Assembly (NCBI RefSeq): GCF_021504595.1
Contig: NZ_JACSGT010000002.1
Coordinates: 248,001 to 312,000 of the forward strand
Source: Chryseobacterium indicum
GTDB taxonomy: Bacteria > Bacteroidota > Bacteroidia > Flavobacteriales > Weeksellaceae
DNA length: 64,000 nt
Direction of reading: 5' to 3'
Shown: in pieces, positions 33,527-41,824 of the stretch
How positions within the stretch are numbered: the first letter of the stretch is position 1
Layout: the number at the start of each line of letters is the position of its first letter
Position numbers and translations under genes: made by a program
Notes under the pieces: model-generated
The model's input: only the letters and a program-made list of their open reading frames with translations
The model's database searches: none
What the model was told of the DNA's origin: nothing

Positions 33527-33988
33527 TTAATCTTCGTCTACCTCAATTTCTTCCTGCTTAAATTCACATTTCAGCCTGAAAGGAATAGGCGTTTCTGATC
33601 CGGTGTAGAAATCATCAATGGTTCCTTTCCAGATTACCTGAAGCTCTCCTTCTTCATTTTTCTCAAACTGAAGCTCGTTATCGTAAATAAAAGCCTCTTC
33701 GTCATCAAAAAGGTCTACTTCCGTATAAGTATCTTCATCAGAATCATTAATGGTGATGGTTTTTCCCTCTATTTCAGCAGAATCAATAGGAAAATCGAAC
33801 ACTTCAAGAGAAAGCTGTGGAAAGTTATACTGTAATGAATCATCCTCTACATGATCCAGACTGTCATCCGTAATAATTTCAACCTCTAGGAAATGTTGTT
33901 GGTTGCTGTAGACCGCCTTGCAATAAGTATTTCTGATATTGTACTTTAGCGTTTCGTCCGGATGGTAAATTTTTAAAATCCCTTTCAT
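33527..33988 (-). CDS. Acidic hypothetical protein
   Basis: A 153-residue soluble protein dominated by Asp and Glu and beta-strand patterns (LKIYHPDETLKYN, LEVFDFPIDSAEIEGK). No signal peptide, motif or family recognised. It stands alone between the exbB operon and the surface-protein gene. The size and acidity are consistent with a small binding domain. Confidence 0.75.
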   Translation of the reverse strand: MKGILKIYHPDETLKYNIRNTYCKAVYSNQQHFLEVEIITDDSLDHVEDDSLQYNFPQLSLEVFDFPIDSAEIEGKTITINDSDEDTYTEVDLFDDEEAFIYDNELQFEKNEEGELQVIWKGTIDDFYTGSETPIPFRLKCEFKQEEIEVDED

Positions 33989-34140
33989 TATTTCTTAAAA
34001 AAAAGAGCGGTAATAATATGATTGTTAAACGTTTTCAACAAAGATAAAAAATAGATTGAACGTGAAAAATTTTTTGAAAAGTATTTTTAAAAAATCTGTT
34101 TTAAATTTAATGTAAAGAGACTTTAAAATTTAAAGTTCAT

Positions 34141-34171
34141 AAAAAAGTGCCGCCTTTTGGTAACGACACTT
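34141..34171 (-). terminator. Terminator of the surface-protein gene
   Basis: On the minus strand AAGTGTCG and CGGCACTT form a stem around an 11-nt loop, followed by six T. It lies 27 bp after the stop at 34198. Confidence 0.75.
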
Positions 34172-34197
34172 CTGTAAAAAATTATTATTGAAGAAGC

Positions 34198-36264
34198 TTA
34201 TTCAATTTTTTCGGTTTTATTTTGAAGCTTATTCATCTTTGTGTTGCCTGATGAACCTGCAGATCTTTCAAATTTCAGTTCAGAACCATTCCAGTGGACA
34301 GGTTTTCCTTTTGAGGAAGTATCAGCTTCATTGTGAAGTACGGAAGTCATATTTTCGTCATAGTCCTTCGCCAGAATTTCTTTTGGAACAGGAACGTTTT
34401 CAAGACCTTTTCTTGTTCCTACGGCGATATAGGAGAATTTTACCTGACTGTTGTCATCCGTTTTAACACTGAATCCTGTTTTTGAAGGTTCCTGCTCAAG
34501 ATAAATCGAAGAACTTTTCCCGATCGGAGTAATTGTTACCACGACAGAATTTTCGGCTACCAGATCGGAGAATTTTTTGTCGAATGACACACTCACTCTG
34601 CCACTCGCATCAACAGCTGCGGTTCCTCTTGTGTAAATGTCCGCTGTTGTAGATGTCGGAACATAGGTAGTAACTCTTTCTGCACTTCCTTCCACTGTGC
34701 TTACGTTAGCGATTATATTATTTGTGTAAGTAGCTCCGTCAACATACATTCCGTAACGGCTTCCGCTTGCATTAATCCCGTAAACATTTCCTCTGAAAGC
34801 AGCTCCCATAAGATCACCAACTCCCATTACGCCGAATCCTGAAGCATCAGAACCTGCAAATCTTCCGGTTCCGGTAGACATGGCAGCATTTCCGTAAACC
34901 CCTGCATTAGCCGATGCCGAAGTTCGGTATCCCAATATTCCAAAAGTACCAGAAACCTGCGAGTTCCCCAATACTCCGCCGGATCTGTCAACTGCTGCTG
35001 CACTTGAAACAGAAAGCACTTCTCCTAAAACACCGAATATATAGGTATCTGTAGCTGCAGTAGTTGTTGCATTACCCATGGAGCCATAAAGCGTTGCGTG
35101 TGCTAAAGTAGTCGCTGCAGAACTTGGTCCGGAATAGCCACCCCCTGCATTATTTCCTGCCGCACTTCCAATTATTCTATCCCCCCAAACCATTGATCTT
35201 CTTGTAGAAACAGCTGTAGAAGCATCAGATCCGGCGGCATCAGCGCTGGCATAAACTCCACTTCCTGCGCCGCTATGCAAGACGAAAACACCTGTATTAT
35301 TATTTGCTGTATTACTATTCTGAACTCTGAAACCTTCTCCTGTTCCCGTCTGATTAATAAACCCTCCTACCGCAGGATTACCGGAAGCCATTGTAATATT
35401 TAATCCTCTTGAATTCGCAGCTGTTCCATTTTGATTAATTACCAACGCCCTGTCTAGAGTAGCGGAACTCATATCAATATAAAATCCTTTGGATCCTGTG
35501 CCGGATAAACTTCCCGTATCTGCGGCACTGCTGGACTGACTTATAATTGCCGCGGGCTGATTGGTGGTGCCTGATTCCGAAATATGAATTTTTGCCGAAG
35601 GAGTTGCTGTCCCGAACCCGGAGTTTCCGTTATTAAGGAGAGACATTCCGCTTCCGGCAACATTACTCGGCTGAAATCTCGCAAAAATACCGCCCGCTGC
35701 AGAAGGTGCCGCATTGTTGATGATTCTTACCAATCCATTGGTTGAGTTCAACGAAGTACTTGCGGAAGTTATATCCAGCAAAGTTCCTGTGGTTAAAGCA
35801 TTTGCTCTTAATGTGAGAGGAACCTGAGTAGTTGCTGTAGTCCAATCCCACGTCTGGGCAAAGTTTTTACTGTCGATAGAATTATTTGCAGTTCCGTCAA
35901 TAAGACCGGAAATCGGCACTTTTGCGGCTGTTCCAAAATTGTTAAGAGCCACCCATTTTGTTAATCCGAAATTATAATAATAAAATCCCGGAGCTGTAAG
36001 ATCAATGGTACTTGCCGTAAGACTGGATGCTGCACTCGTTGCGTAAATGACCATAGAATTTTGGGCACTTCCCAAAAGATTCTCCATGTTTTTAATCTGG
36101 TCTCCCGTTAATCTTGGAATTAAAATACCTTCAGGCTTTGTCCCGCTGGTTTTTGCAATAATATCAAAAGTTGTATTAGGCGAAGCTGAATTTACACCAA
36201 TCTGGGCATACACTGTTGAGACTCCTGTTAAAGCAATCACGAGGTTAATTAGTTTTTTATTCAT
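34198..36264 (-). CDS. Large repetitive exported surface protein (tail-fibre/adhesin-like)
   Basis: A 688-residue protein with a signal peptide (MNKKLINLVIALTGVSTVYAQ) and a characteristic flavobacterial start (IGVNSASPNTTFDIIA, GILIPRLTGDQI). The body (about 80-560) is rich in Ala, Gly, Ser, Thr and Asn with many short beta motifs, such as GVYGNAAMSTGTG, as in fibres. The C-terminus (about 580-688) is different, with AKDYDENM and a Lys-rich end. There is no Por sorting domain. It likely forms a surface fibre or adhesin. A 360-bp AT-rich region lies upstream. Confidence 0.78.
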   Translation of the reverse strand: MNKKLINLVIALTGVSTVYAQIGVNSASPNTTFDIIAKTSGTKPEGILIPRLTGDQIKNMENLLGSAQNSMVIYATSAASSLTASTIDLTAPGFYYYNFGLTKWVALNNFGTAAKVPISGLIDGTANNSIDSKNFAQTWDWTTATTQVPLTLRANALTTGTLLDITSASTSLNSTNGLVRIINNAAPSAAGGIFARFQPSNVAGSGMSLLNNGNSGFGTATPSAKIHISESGTTNQPAAIISQSSSAADTGSLSGTGSKGFYIDMSSATLDRALVINQNGTAANSRGLNITMASGNPAVGGFINQTGTGEGFRVQNSNTANNNTGVFVLHSGAGSGVYASADAAGSDASTAVSTRRSMVWGDRIIGSAAGNNAGGGYSGPSSAATTLAHATLYGSMGNATTTAATDTYIFGVLGEVLSVSSAAAVDRSGGVLGNSQVSGTFGILGYRTSASANAGVYGNAAMSTGTGRFAGSDASGFGVMGVGDLMGAAFRGNVYGINASGSRYGMYVDGATYTNNIIANVSTVEGSAERVTTYVPTSTTADIYTRGTAAVDASGRVSVSFDKKFSDLVAENSVVVTITPIGKSSSIYLEQEPSKTGFSVKTDDNSQVKFSYIAVGTRKGLENVPVPKEILAKDYDENMTSVLHNEADTSSKGKPVHWNGSELKFERSAGSSGNTKMNKLQNKTEKIE

Positions 36265-36600
36265 ATCTCTTTGAATTATTTATTCCCATGAAATTAATCA
36301 ATTATCAATATATTTTACAACAATTTTAATCATTCATTAATGAATTATCAATATAGAAAAAATTAATAACCCAAGTAATATGATATAAATAATTCAATTT
36401 TTATAATAAAAAATCAATATAATATATTTTTTACATGAAAAAAAATAAAACATAATTCATATAATTTAACATCTATATTTAAAATTTTAAAATTCAAAAT
36501 CGATAATATTACTTTTTTACATTAAAACCCGTTTAGTTGGTTAATTTCATTTTTATAGTCTTAATTTTCTCACAGAGAAATTTTACATTGATATAATATT
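36265..36600. other. Very AT-rich intergenic region, no gene seen
   Basis: About 340 bp of AT-rich DNA between the divergent surface-protein and DUF885 genes. It is rich in A and T runs (for example near 36400-36450) with no supported reading frame. I saw no full TAnnTTTG match for the minus-strand gene; bending or silencing by nucleoid proteins is possible. Confidence 0.6.
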
Positions 36601-36608
36601 TATTTTTG
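36601..36608 (+). promoter_or_regulatory. -7 promoter element for the DUF885 lipoprotein gene
   Basis: TATTTTTG matches TAnnTTTG. The in-frame TTG at 36606 lies within it and is therefore not the start; the ATG at 36627 directly begins a lipoprotein signal. Confidence 0.55.
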
Positions 36609-36626
36609 TCCATTAAAGATTATGAA

Positions 36627-38423
36627 ATGAAAAACATCATCTCAAAAACAATTGTAGGAGCCGGTTTAATTTTAAGTCTGGCATCGTGTAAGAAAACAGA
36701 TTCTCCTTTAACGAAAGTCACTCCATCTAATTTGGACACCATAGCTTCCAATTATTATGAGCAGTATTTAAAACTTTATCCTTTGGACGCTACTTCTCAG
36801 GGAGACCTGCGGTACAACGATCAGCTTCCGATTAATATTGATAAAGATTTTATATCCGGAGAGGTTGCTTTTTACCGTTCTGTGGAAAAGCAGCTGGAAA
36901 ATGTAGATTATAAAAATCTTTCGGATGATGATAAGGTTGTGTATGATGTACTCAACTTTACGCTAAAAGACAAAATTGAAGCTTACAATTATCATCCGGA
37001 ATACATTCCTTTTACTCAGTTTGGTGGTCTTCCGCTGAATTTCCCTTTGTTTGGAAGCGGTGAAGGAAGCCAGCCTTTTAAAACAGAAAAAGATTACACC
37101 GACTGGCTGAAAAGAATGGAAAAATTTCCGGAATGGATGAATGCCGCGACTGAAAATTTCCGCGAAGGCATTAACAATAAAATGGTTTTGCCTAAAAAAC
37201 TGGTGGTAAAGATGATTCCTCAGATGAGAGCAGAAGAAATTACAACAACCGATCTTGATAAAAATATTTTCTACGGACCGATCAGAAAATTTCCGAAAAA
37301 TTTCACAAACGAACAGAAAGAAAAGTTCTCAAAGCTTTATCAGGATGCCATTGTACAGAAAATTATTCCTGCATATACAAAAATGGGTGACTTTTTAGAA
37401 AAAGAATATTTACCAAAAGCAAGATTAACAGACGGTTACAACAGCTTACCTAACGGAAAGGAAATTTATCAATATTATGCAAAAAGCTGGACCACAACGG
37501 ATAAAACACCTGAAGAAATTAATAAGACCGGACTTCAGCAGGTTGCCATGCTCCGCGCTGAAATGGAAAAAGTAAAACAGCAGGTTGGTTTTACGGGTAC
37601 ACTGGAAGAATTCATTAATTATGTAAAAACAGATCCGAAAGCAATGCCTTACAAGACTTCAAATGAAGTTTTGGCTGCATTCAACGGAATTTTAACGAAG
37701 ATCACTCCAAAACTGAAAACCATGTTCTCCGTAACGCCAAAAACGGGATTTGAGATCAGACAGACAGAAAAATTCAGGGAAGCAAGTGCAAGCGCAGAAT
37801 ATATACAGGGAACTCCGGACGGAAAAAGACCGGGAATATTTTACGTTCCGCTTCCGGATCCTTCAAAATTCAATGTGACATCAGGAATGGAATCTCTGTT
37901 TTTGCATGAAGCAATTCCGGGACATCATTATCAGGTTTCTTTACAGCAGGAAAACACAAAACTGCCAAAATTCATGAGATTCGGATGGTTCGGAGCTTAT
38001 GGTGAAGGATGGGCGCATTATTGCGAAACTTTAGGACCTGAATTCGGGCTGTATACAGATCCTTATCAGAAGATGGGATATCTGAGCGACCAAATGCTGA
38101 GAGCGGTAAGACTGGTTGTAGACACGGGTCTCCACACCGGAAAAATGACCCGTGAAGAGGCGATTAAATATTTTTTAAGTAATATTTCCTATGACGAAGC
38201 GGGAGCAACAGCAGAAGTGGAACGATATATGGCAATGCCGGGACAGGCTTTAGGCTACAAAATTGGTTCGTTGAGAATCCGTGAGCTGAGAGAGAAATAC
38301 CAGAAAGAACTGGGAAGTAAATTTAATTTAGCCAAATTCCATGATGAAGTTTTGAGTCAGGGCTGCCTTCCTTTAGATGTTCTAAACAGGAAAATGGAAC
38401 TTTGGGCAAAAAAACAGAAATAA
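36627..38423 (+). CDS. DUF885 family lipoprotein (putative metallopeptidase-like)
   Basis: A 598-residue protein whose lipoprotein signal (MKNIISKTIVGAGLILSLAS followed by Cys21) starts at the ATG 36627. DUF885 proteins carry a zinc-like HEAIPGHHYQ signature, here at about residue 424, plus a Glu further on (GEGWAHYCE). The family is often annotated as a putative peptidase of unknown substrate. Other conserved parts are FQSFKTEKDYTDW-like segments near residue 150. It stands alone behind a -7 element. Confidence 0.88.
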   Translation: MKNIISKTIVGAGLILSLASCKKTDSPLTKVTPSNLDTIASNYYEQYLKLYPLDATSQGDLRYNDQLPINIDKDFISGEVAFYRSVEKQLENVDYKNLSDDDKVVYDVLNFTLKDKIEAYNYHPEYIPFTQFGGLPLNFPLFGSGEGSQPFKTEKDYTDWLKRMEKFPEWMNAATENFREGINNKMVLPKKLVVKMIPQMRAEEITTTDLDKNIFYGPIRKFPKNFTNEQKEKFSKLYQDAIVQKIIPAYTKMGDFLEKEYLPKARLTDGYNSLPNGKEIYQYYAKSWTTTDKTPEEINKTGLQQVAMLRAEMEKVKQQVGFTGTLEEFINYVKTDPKAMPYKTSNEVLAAFNGILTKITPKLKTMFSVTPKTGFEIRQTEKFREASASAEYIQGTPDGKRPGIFYVPLPDPSKFNVTSGMESLFLHEAIPGHHYQVSLQQENTKLPKFMRFGWFGAYGEGWAHYCETLGPEFGLYTDPYQKMGYLSDQMLRAVRLVVDTGLHTGKMTREEAIKYFLSNISYDEAGATAEVERYMAMPGQALGYKIGSLRIRELREKYQKELGSKFNLAKFHDEVLSQGCLPLDVLNRKMELWAKKQK

Positions 38424-38481
38424 TTTTTGCCGGAATCCCAAACAATTAAAATTGAATAATAAAAAAATACAACGAAAAAAG

Positions 38482-38871
38482 ATGTTTACAGTAGAACAAA
38501 TTGAATCTGCTCACAACAAAGTAAAAACAGGAGCAGATTTTCCAAATTACATCAAAGAAATTAAGGAATTAGGCGTGAAATCTTTTGAAACATGGGTAAA
38601 AGATAGCCATACCGAATATTTTGGAGAACATGATTACGCCACAAAATCCCAGCCAAAATACGCTGATCTTACGATTGAAAATACTTTGGATAAAGAAAAG
38701 TTTATTCAGCAGCTTAAAAGTCATCAGAAAGGAGAGACGGATTATATGAAGTTTTGCGAAGACTGCGCAGAAACCGGTATTGAAAAATGGATCGTGGATC
38801 TCGAAAAGTACACCTGCATTTATTATGACAAAAATGGAAACGAAATCCTAACAGAAGAAATTCCTCATTAA
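38482..38871 (+). CDS. DUF1398 domain-containing protein
   Basis: A 129-residue soluble protein of the DUF1398 (YbcV-like) family, with KTGADFPNYIKEIKELGVKSFETWV and the middle HQKGETDYMKFCEDCAETGIEKW. The start at ATG 38482 is preferred over TTG 38452, because it places the family domain at residue 1. Function unknown; members are found in enterobacterial prophages and in flavobacteria. Confidence 0.85.
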   Translation: MFTVEQIESAHNKVKTGADFPNYIKEIKELGVKSFETWVKDSHTEYFGEHDYATKSQPKYADLTIENTLDKEKFIQQLKSHQKGETDYMKFCEDCAETGIEKWIVDLEKYTCIYYDKNGNEILTEEIPH

Positions 38872-38879
38872 AAAACTGA

Positions 38880-38908
38880 AGTCACAAATTAATTTTTGTG
38901 GCTTTTTT
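38880..38908 (+). terminator. Rho-independent terminator of the DUF1398 gene
   Basis: AGTCACAAA pairs with TTTGTGGCT (one G-T pair) over a 6-nt loop, followed by a T run. Confidence 0.85.
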
Positions 38909-38935
38909 GTTTAGCTTTATGTTTTAAAACAGAAC

Positions 38936-39517
38936 ATGATAAAAGCATTTCTTTTTTTAATAGTTTCAGTTTTGGGATTGTGTTTTCTAAGCTGCAAATC
39001 TGAAAATAATAAAATTATACTGTCCGAAAAAATTACTGTTGATAAAAATTTAAGTAAAAATGATACATTTAAAATTCTATCAAAATATCCTGAGCTTAAA
39101 TTATTTAACAGTGAAAAAGTTGAAAGCACAACAAGAACAGCTTATATTTTACAGATATCTAGTTTTTCTGATGGGTACTATCATACAAGATCAGTCAGTT
39201 TTGAAGATTATAAATGCAAAACGGAATACAAAGGAGACACCATCAATATCTGGCTTAATAATTATAACGGATATTTTGGAAACGGAGTTTTGGTAAAGAT
39301 TTTTAATGATCAGTTTTTAATTCAAGATATTGACCCAAAAACATTAAAAGGCGAAATTAAATTTATCAATTCTCATCCGGTTTATCAGAAATTGGTTCTC
39401 AATAAGTACATCTTTCAAAAAAGCGACAGTATTTATGGGTTTATCGACTATGAGACGAAGCTGGATTCTCTGGTTACTAAAAATTTCAGAGGATATTTTA
39501 AAACAAAAATTAAATAA
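38936..39517 (+). CDS. Hypothetical lipoprotein
   Basis: A 193-residue protein with a lipoprotein signal (FLFLIVSVLGLCFLSCKS; lipidated Cys20). The mature part is beta-rich, with YYHTRSVSFEDYKCKTEYK and GYFGNGVLVKIFNDQFLIQD. No family recognised. It is 7 bp upstream of the DinB gene, so the two may be co-transcribed. Confidence 0.78.
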   Translation: MIKAFLFLIVSVLGLCFLSCKSENNKIILSEKITVDKNLSKNDTFKILSKYPELKLFNSEKVESTTRTAYILQISSFSDGYYHTRSVSFEDYKCKTEYKGDTINIWLNNYNGYFGNGVLVKIFNDQFLIQDIDPKTLKGEIKFINSHPVYQKLVLNKYIFQKSDSIYGFIDYETKLDSLVTKNFRGYFKTKIK

Positions 39518-39524
39518 GAAAATA

Positions 39525-39965
39525 ATGACAGAAAGTCTAAAATCGCTATTCCTAAGGGATTTAAATAAGCTGAAACAGGAAATTGAATGTTACCAGAATG
39601 AAGCAAACCTCTGGAAAACAGAGGAGAAGATATCGAATTCTGCAGGAAATTTAACGTTGCATATTGTGGGAAATCTCAGTCATTTTGCAGGAGCTGTTTT
39701 GGGAAATTCCGGTTATGTAAGAAATAGGGAACTCGAATTTTCATTAAAAGATGTTCCGAGAACGGAATTAGTTCAACAGATTGAAAAGACGATCGAAACG
39801 GTGACGATTACGCTTGAAAGGTTGTCTGATGAAGACCTTCAGAAACAATATCCGCTTGAACCTTTGGGTTATGGAATGACGACGGAATATTTCCTGATCC
39901 ATCTTTTCGGGCATCTGAGTTATCATCTGGGACAGATTAATTATCACCGAAGATTGCTGGATTGA
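39525..39965 (+). CDS. DinB/DUF1572-family putative metal-dependent enzyme
   Basis: A 146-residue four-helix protein of the DinB superfamily. Putative metal ligands are His in LTLHIVGNLSHF (near 41 and 47) and in HLFGHLSYHLGQINYHRR (near 129-141). The longer reading frame starting at 39435 would read through the upstream gene out of phase; the ATG at 39525 starts the domain right away. DinB-like enzymes often act on thiols (bacillithiol or mycothiol transferases), but the role here is unknown. Confidence 0.83.
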   Translation: MTESLKSLFLRDLNKLKQEIECYQNEANLWKTEEKISNSAGNLTLHIVGNLSHFAGAVLGNSGYVRNRELEFSLKDVPRTELVQQIEKTIETVTITLERLSDEDLQKQYPLEPLGYGMTTEYFLIHLFGHLSYHLGQINYHRRLLD

Positions 39966-40061
39966 TTTGCTTCTTCATCTATTTAACCACCCCGTCAAAA
40001 ATTCTTCCGAATTTTCGCCACCCCTCCAAAGGAGGGGAATTCAGGCTTCGGAAAAGATTGT

Positions 40062-40682
40062 TTATTTCTCGAACAGCATTTTGGTGATGAAATCTTTGGC
40101 TCCGTTTCCGCGTGCGGGAGAATATTCCCTTCCGTAGAAAATAATCTGAAGATGAAGTTTATTCCACACTTCTTCTTTCCAGAGTTTTTTAGCATCTTTT
40201 TCGGTTTCTACTACGTTTTTTCCGGAAGTCAGTTTCCATTGCGTCATCAATCTGTGGATATGGGTATCTACCGGAAAAGCAGGAAATCCGAACCCCTGAC
40301 TCATCACAACGGATGCGGTTTTATGCCCGACTCCGGGAAGGGCTTCCAGTTCTTCGTAGGTTTGCGGCACTACTCCATTGTGTCTTTCCAGAAGCAGTTC
40401 TGCCATTCTTTTAAGGTTTTTGGCTTTGGTGTTGGCGAGTCCGATTTCTTTGATTAATTCTTTAATCTGATATTCCTCCAGCTTTGCCATTCTTTGTGGG
40501 GTTCCTGCCACCGCGAAAAGCTCAGGCGTTATCTGATTCACCTTTTTATCGGTTGTCTGTGCAGAAAGTGCAACAGCAACCATTAAAGTATAAGGATCGG
40601 TGTGATCCAGCGGAATGGGAACTTCGGGATATAATTTTTCTAATTCGGTCTGTACGAGTTCGGCTCTTTGCTTTTTTGTCAT
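40062..40682 (-). CDS. nth: Endonuclease III without the Fe-S cluster
   Basis: A 206-residue bifunctional DNA glycosylase/AP lyase for oxidised pyrimidines. The helix-hairpin-helix LPGVGHKTASVV contains the catalytic Lys, and the essential Asp is in VDTHIHRL. The C-terminus of E. coli Nth binds a 4Fe-4S cluster with four Cys; the aligned end here (IIFYGREYSPARGNGAKDF) has none. The start is set at ATG 40682; an in-frame TTG at 40703 lies inside the -7 element. Transcribed divergently from bcp. Confidence 0.93.
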   Translation of the reverse strand: MTKKQRAELVQTELEKLYPEVPIPLDHTDPYTLMVAVALSAQTTDKKVNQITPELFAVAGTPQRMAKLEEYQIKELIKEIGLANTKAKNLKRMAELLLERHNGVVPQTYEELEALPGVGHKTASVVMSQGFGFPAFPVDTHIHRLMTQWKLTSGKNVVETEKDAKKLWKEEVWNKLHLQIIFYGREYSPARGNGAKDFITKMLFEK

Positions 40683-40698
40683 GGAAGCATTAAATTTG
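40667..40698 (+). promoter_or_regulatory. Promoter of bcp
   Basis: TTTG at 40667-40670, a 20-bp spacer, then TAAATTTG at 40691-40698; a full match to the Bacteroidota sigma-70 type consensus. Transcription would start near 40704, 12 nt before the ATG. The -33 part lies inside the 5' end of nth. Confidence 0.75.
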
Positions 40699-40700
40699 AA

Positions 40701-40708
40701 CAAAAATA
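40701..40708 (-). promoter_or_regulatory. -7 promoter element of nth
   Basis: The minus strand reads TATTTTTG, matching TAnnTTTG. It sits 2 bp from the bcp -7 element, so the two promoters face each other across 18 bp and probably cannot be used at the same time. Confidence 0.6.
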
Positions 40709-40715
40709 AATCATT

Positions 40716-41162
40716 ATGTTGAAAGTCGGAGATAAATTACCTCAATTTGAAGGAACCAATCAGGATGGCGAAACGGTACATTCTGAAAATCTGATCGGTA
40801 AAAAGCTTGTTGTTTTTTTCTATCCCAAAGCCAATACTCCGGGTTGTACTGCTGAAGCATGCAATCTGAGAGACAATTACGCTGAACTGAAGAAACAGGG
40901 ATTTGAATTGTTGGGTGTAAGTGCAGATCCTGTAAAAAGTCAGAAAAAATTCAGTGAGAAATTTGAATTTCCGTTTGATATTATTGCCGATGAAACCCGC
41001 GACATTATTGAGAAATTCGGGGTTTGGCAACTGAAAAAATTTATGGGAAAAGAATTTATGGGAATTGTGAGAACCACTTTTGTTTTTGATGAAAACGGAA
41101 TCTGTACAGAAGTTATCGACAAGGTAAAAACGAAGGATCACGCTGCACAGATTTTGAAATAG
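40716..41162 (+). CDS. bcp: Thioredoxin-dependent thiol peroxidase (Bcp type)
   Basis: A 148-residue peroxiredoxin that reduces hydrogen and organic peroxides with electrons from thioredoxin. The peroxidatic and resolving Cys are both visible in PKANTPGCTAEACNLRD, five residues apart, as in the Bcp/PrxQ class. Length matches the family. It is divergent from nth, joining peroxide removal and oxidised-base repair at one promoter region. Confidence 0.95.
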   Translation: MLKVGDKLPQFEGTNQDGETVHSENLIGKKLVVFFYPKANTPGCTAEACNLRDNYAELKKQGFELLGVSADPVKSQKKFSEKFEFPFDIIADETRDIIEKFGVWQLKKFMGKEFMGIVRTTFVFDENGICTEVIDKVKTKDHAAQILK

Positions 41163-41181
41163 CTTTTAAATAATATTTTTA

Positions 41182-41265
41182 ATTTAACCGCAAAAGGCTC
41201 AAAAGAATAAAAATCAGAGATTTTTAAAAACTGTTGAATCTTTTTTATGGCTTTTGCGGTTAAAT
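41182..41265. repeat. Intergenic hairpin element, copy A of a dispersed repeat
   Basis: ATTTAACCGCAAAAG at 41182-41196 faces its exact inverse at 41251-41265, and the inner TAAAAATC pairs with GATTTTTA. The central ~34 bp (AGAATAAAAATCAGAGATTTTT onward) is nearly identical to a segment at 62154-62187, so this is a dispersed element. It lies between the convergent bcp and GNAT genes and may end both. Confidence 0.7.
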
Positions 41266-41278
41266 AGTAAAAACTATC

Positions 41279-41824
41279 CTATTCTGTTTCGTAATACATT
41301 AGTTCCTCCGGATCGTTAGGAATGGTGACGAATTTTTGGAATTTTAACCCCAGTTTTTCAATTAATTTCTGAGAAGAAAAGTTGTCTTTTGTTGTAATGG
41401 CAGAAATCTTTTTCAATCCGAAATCCTGCATTCCGACTGATTTTATCTTTAAAGCCGCTTCATAAGCATATCCTTTTCCTTCAAACTCATCTAAAAGCGA
41501 AAAGCCGATGTCCACCACATCCAATCCTTCCCTTTCGAAAATCCCAACCCCTCCGATTTTATGATTTCCCTCTTTTGTAAGCATTAAATAATTTCCATAG
41601 CCCAATCTTTCCATCTGAGGAAGAAAACGGTTTCTGATATAATCTTCTGCATCGGAAATGGTTTTCAGATTACGATCCCCGATGAACTGAATGAATTTCG
41701 GACGGTTGTAAAGATCCAGAATAAATTCCGCATCTTCCAAAGCCATCGGACGAAGAATCAGACGTTCTGTTTCGTAAAAATTATTTCCGTTTGGTAGAGC
41801 TTGTGGGTTTCTTTTTAGGCTCAT
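41279..41824 (-). CDS. GNAT family N-acetyltransferase (RimJ/RimL-like)
   Basis: A 181-residue acetyl-CoA-dependent transferase. The N-terminal FYETERLILRPMALEDAEF and the acetyl-CoA loop around GKGYAYEAALKIKSVG (Q/RxxGxG/A position) fit GNAT. Such proteins acetylate the N-terminal Ser or Ala of ribosomal proteins or other amines; the substrate is unknown. Its 5' end overlaps the upstream gene by 44 bp, and no later start preserves the family N-terminus. Confidence 0.87.
   Translation of the reverse strand: MSLKRNPQALPNGNNFYETERLILRPMALEDAEFILDLYNRPKFIQFIGDRNLKTISDAEDYIRNRFLPQMERLGYGNYLMLTKEGNHKIGGVGIFEREGLDVVDIGFSLLDEFEGKGYAYEAALKIKSVGMQDFGLKKISAITTKDNFSSQKLIEKLGLKFQKFVTIPNDPEELMYYETE

Noticed and set aside
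34198..36264. Phage tail fibre as evidence of a prophage
   Set aside because: It has a Sec signal peptide and no other phage gene is near; it is a chromosomal surface protein.
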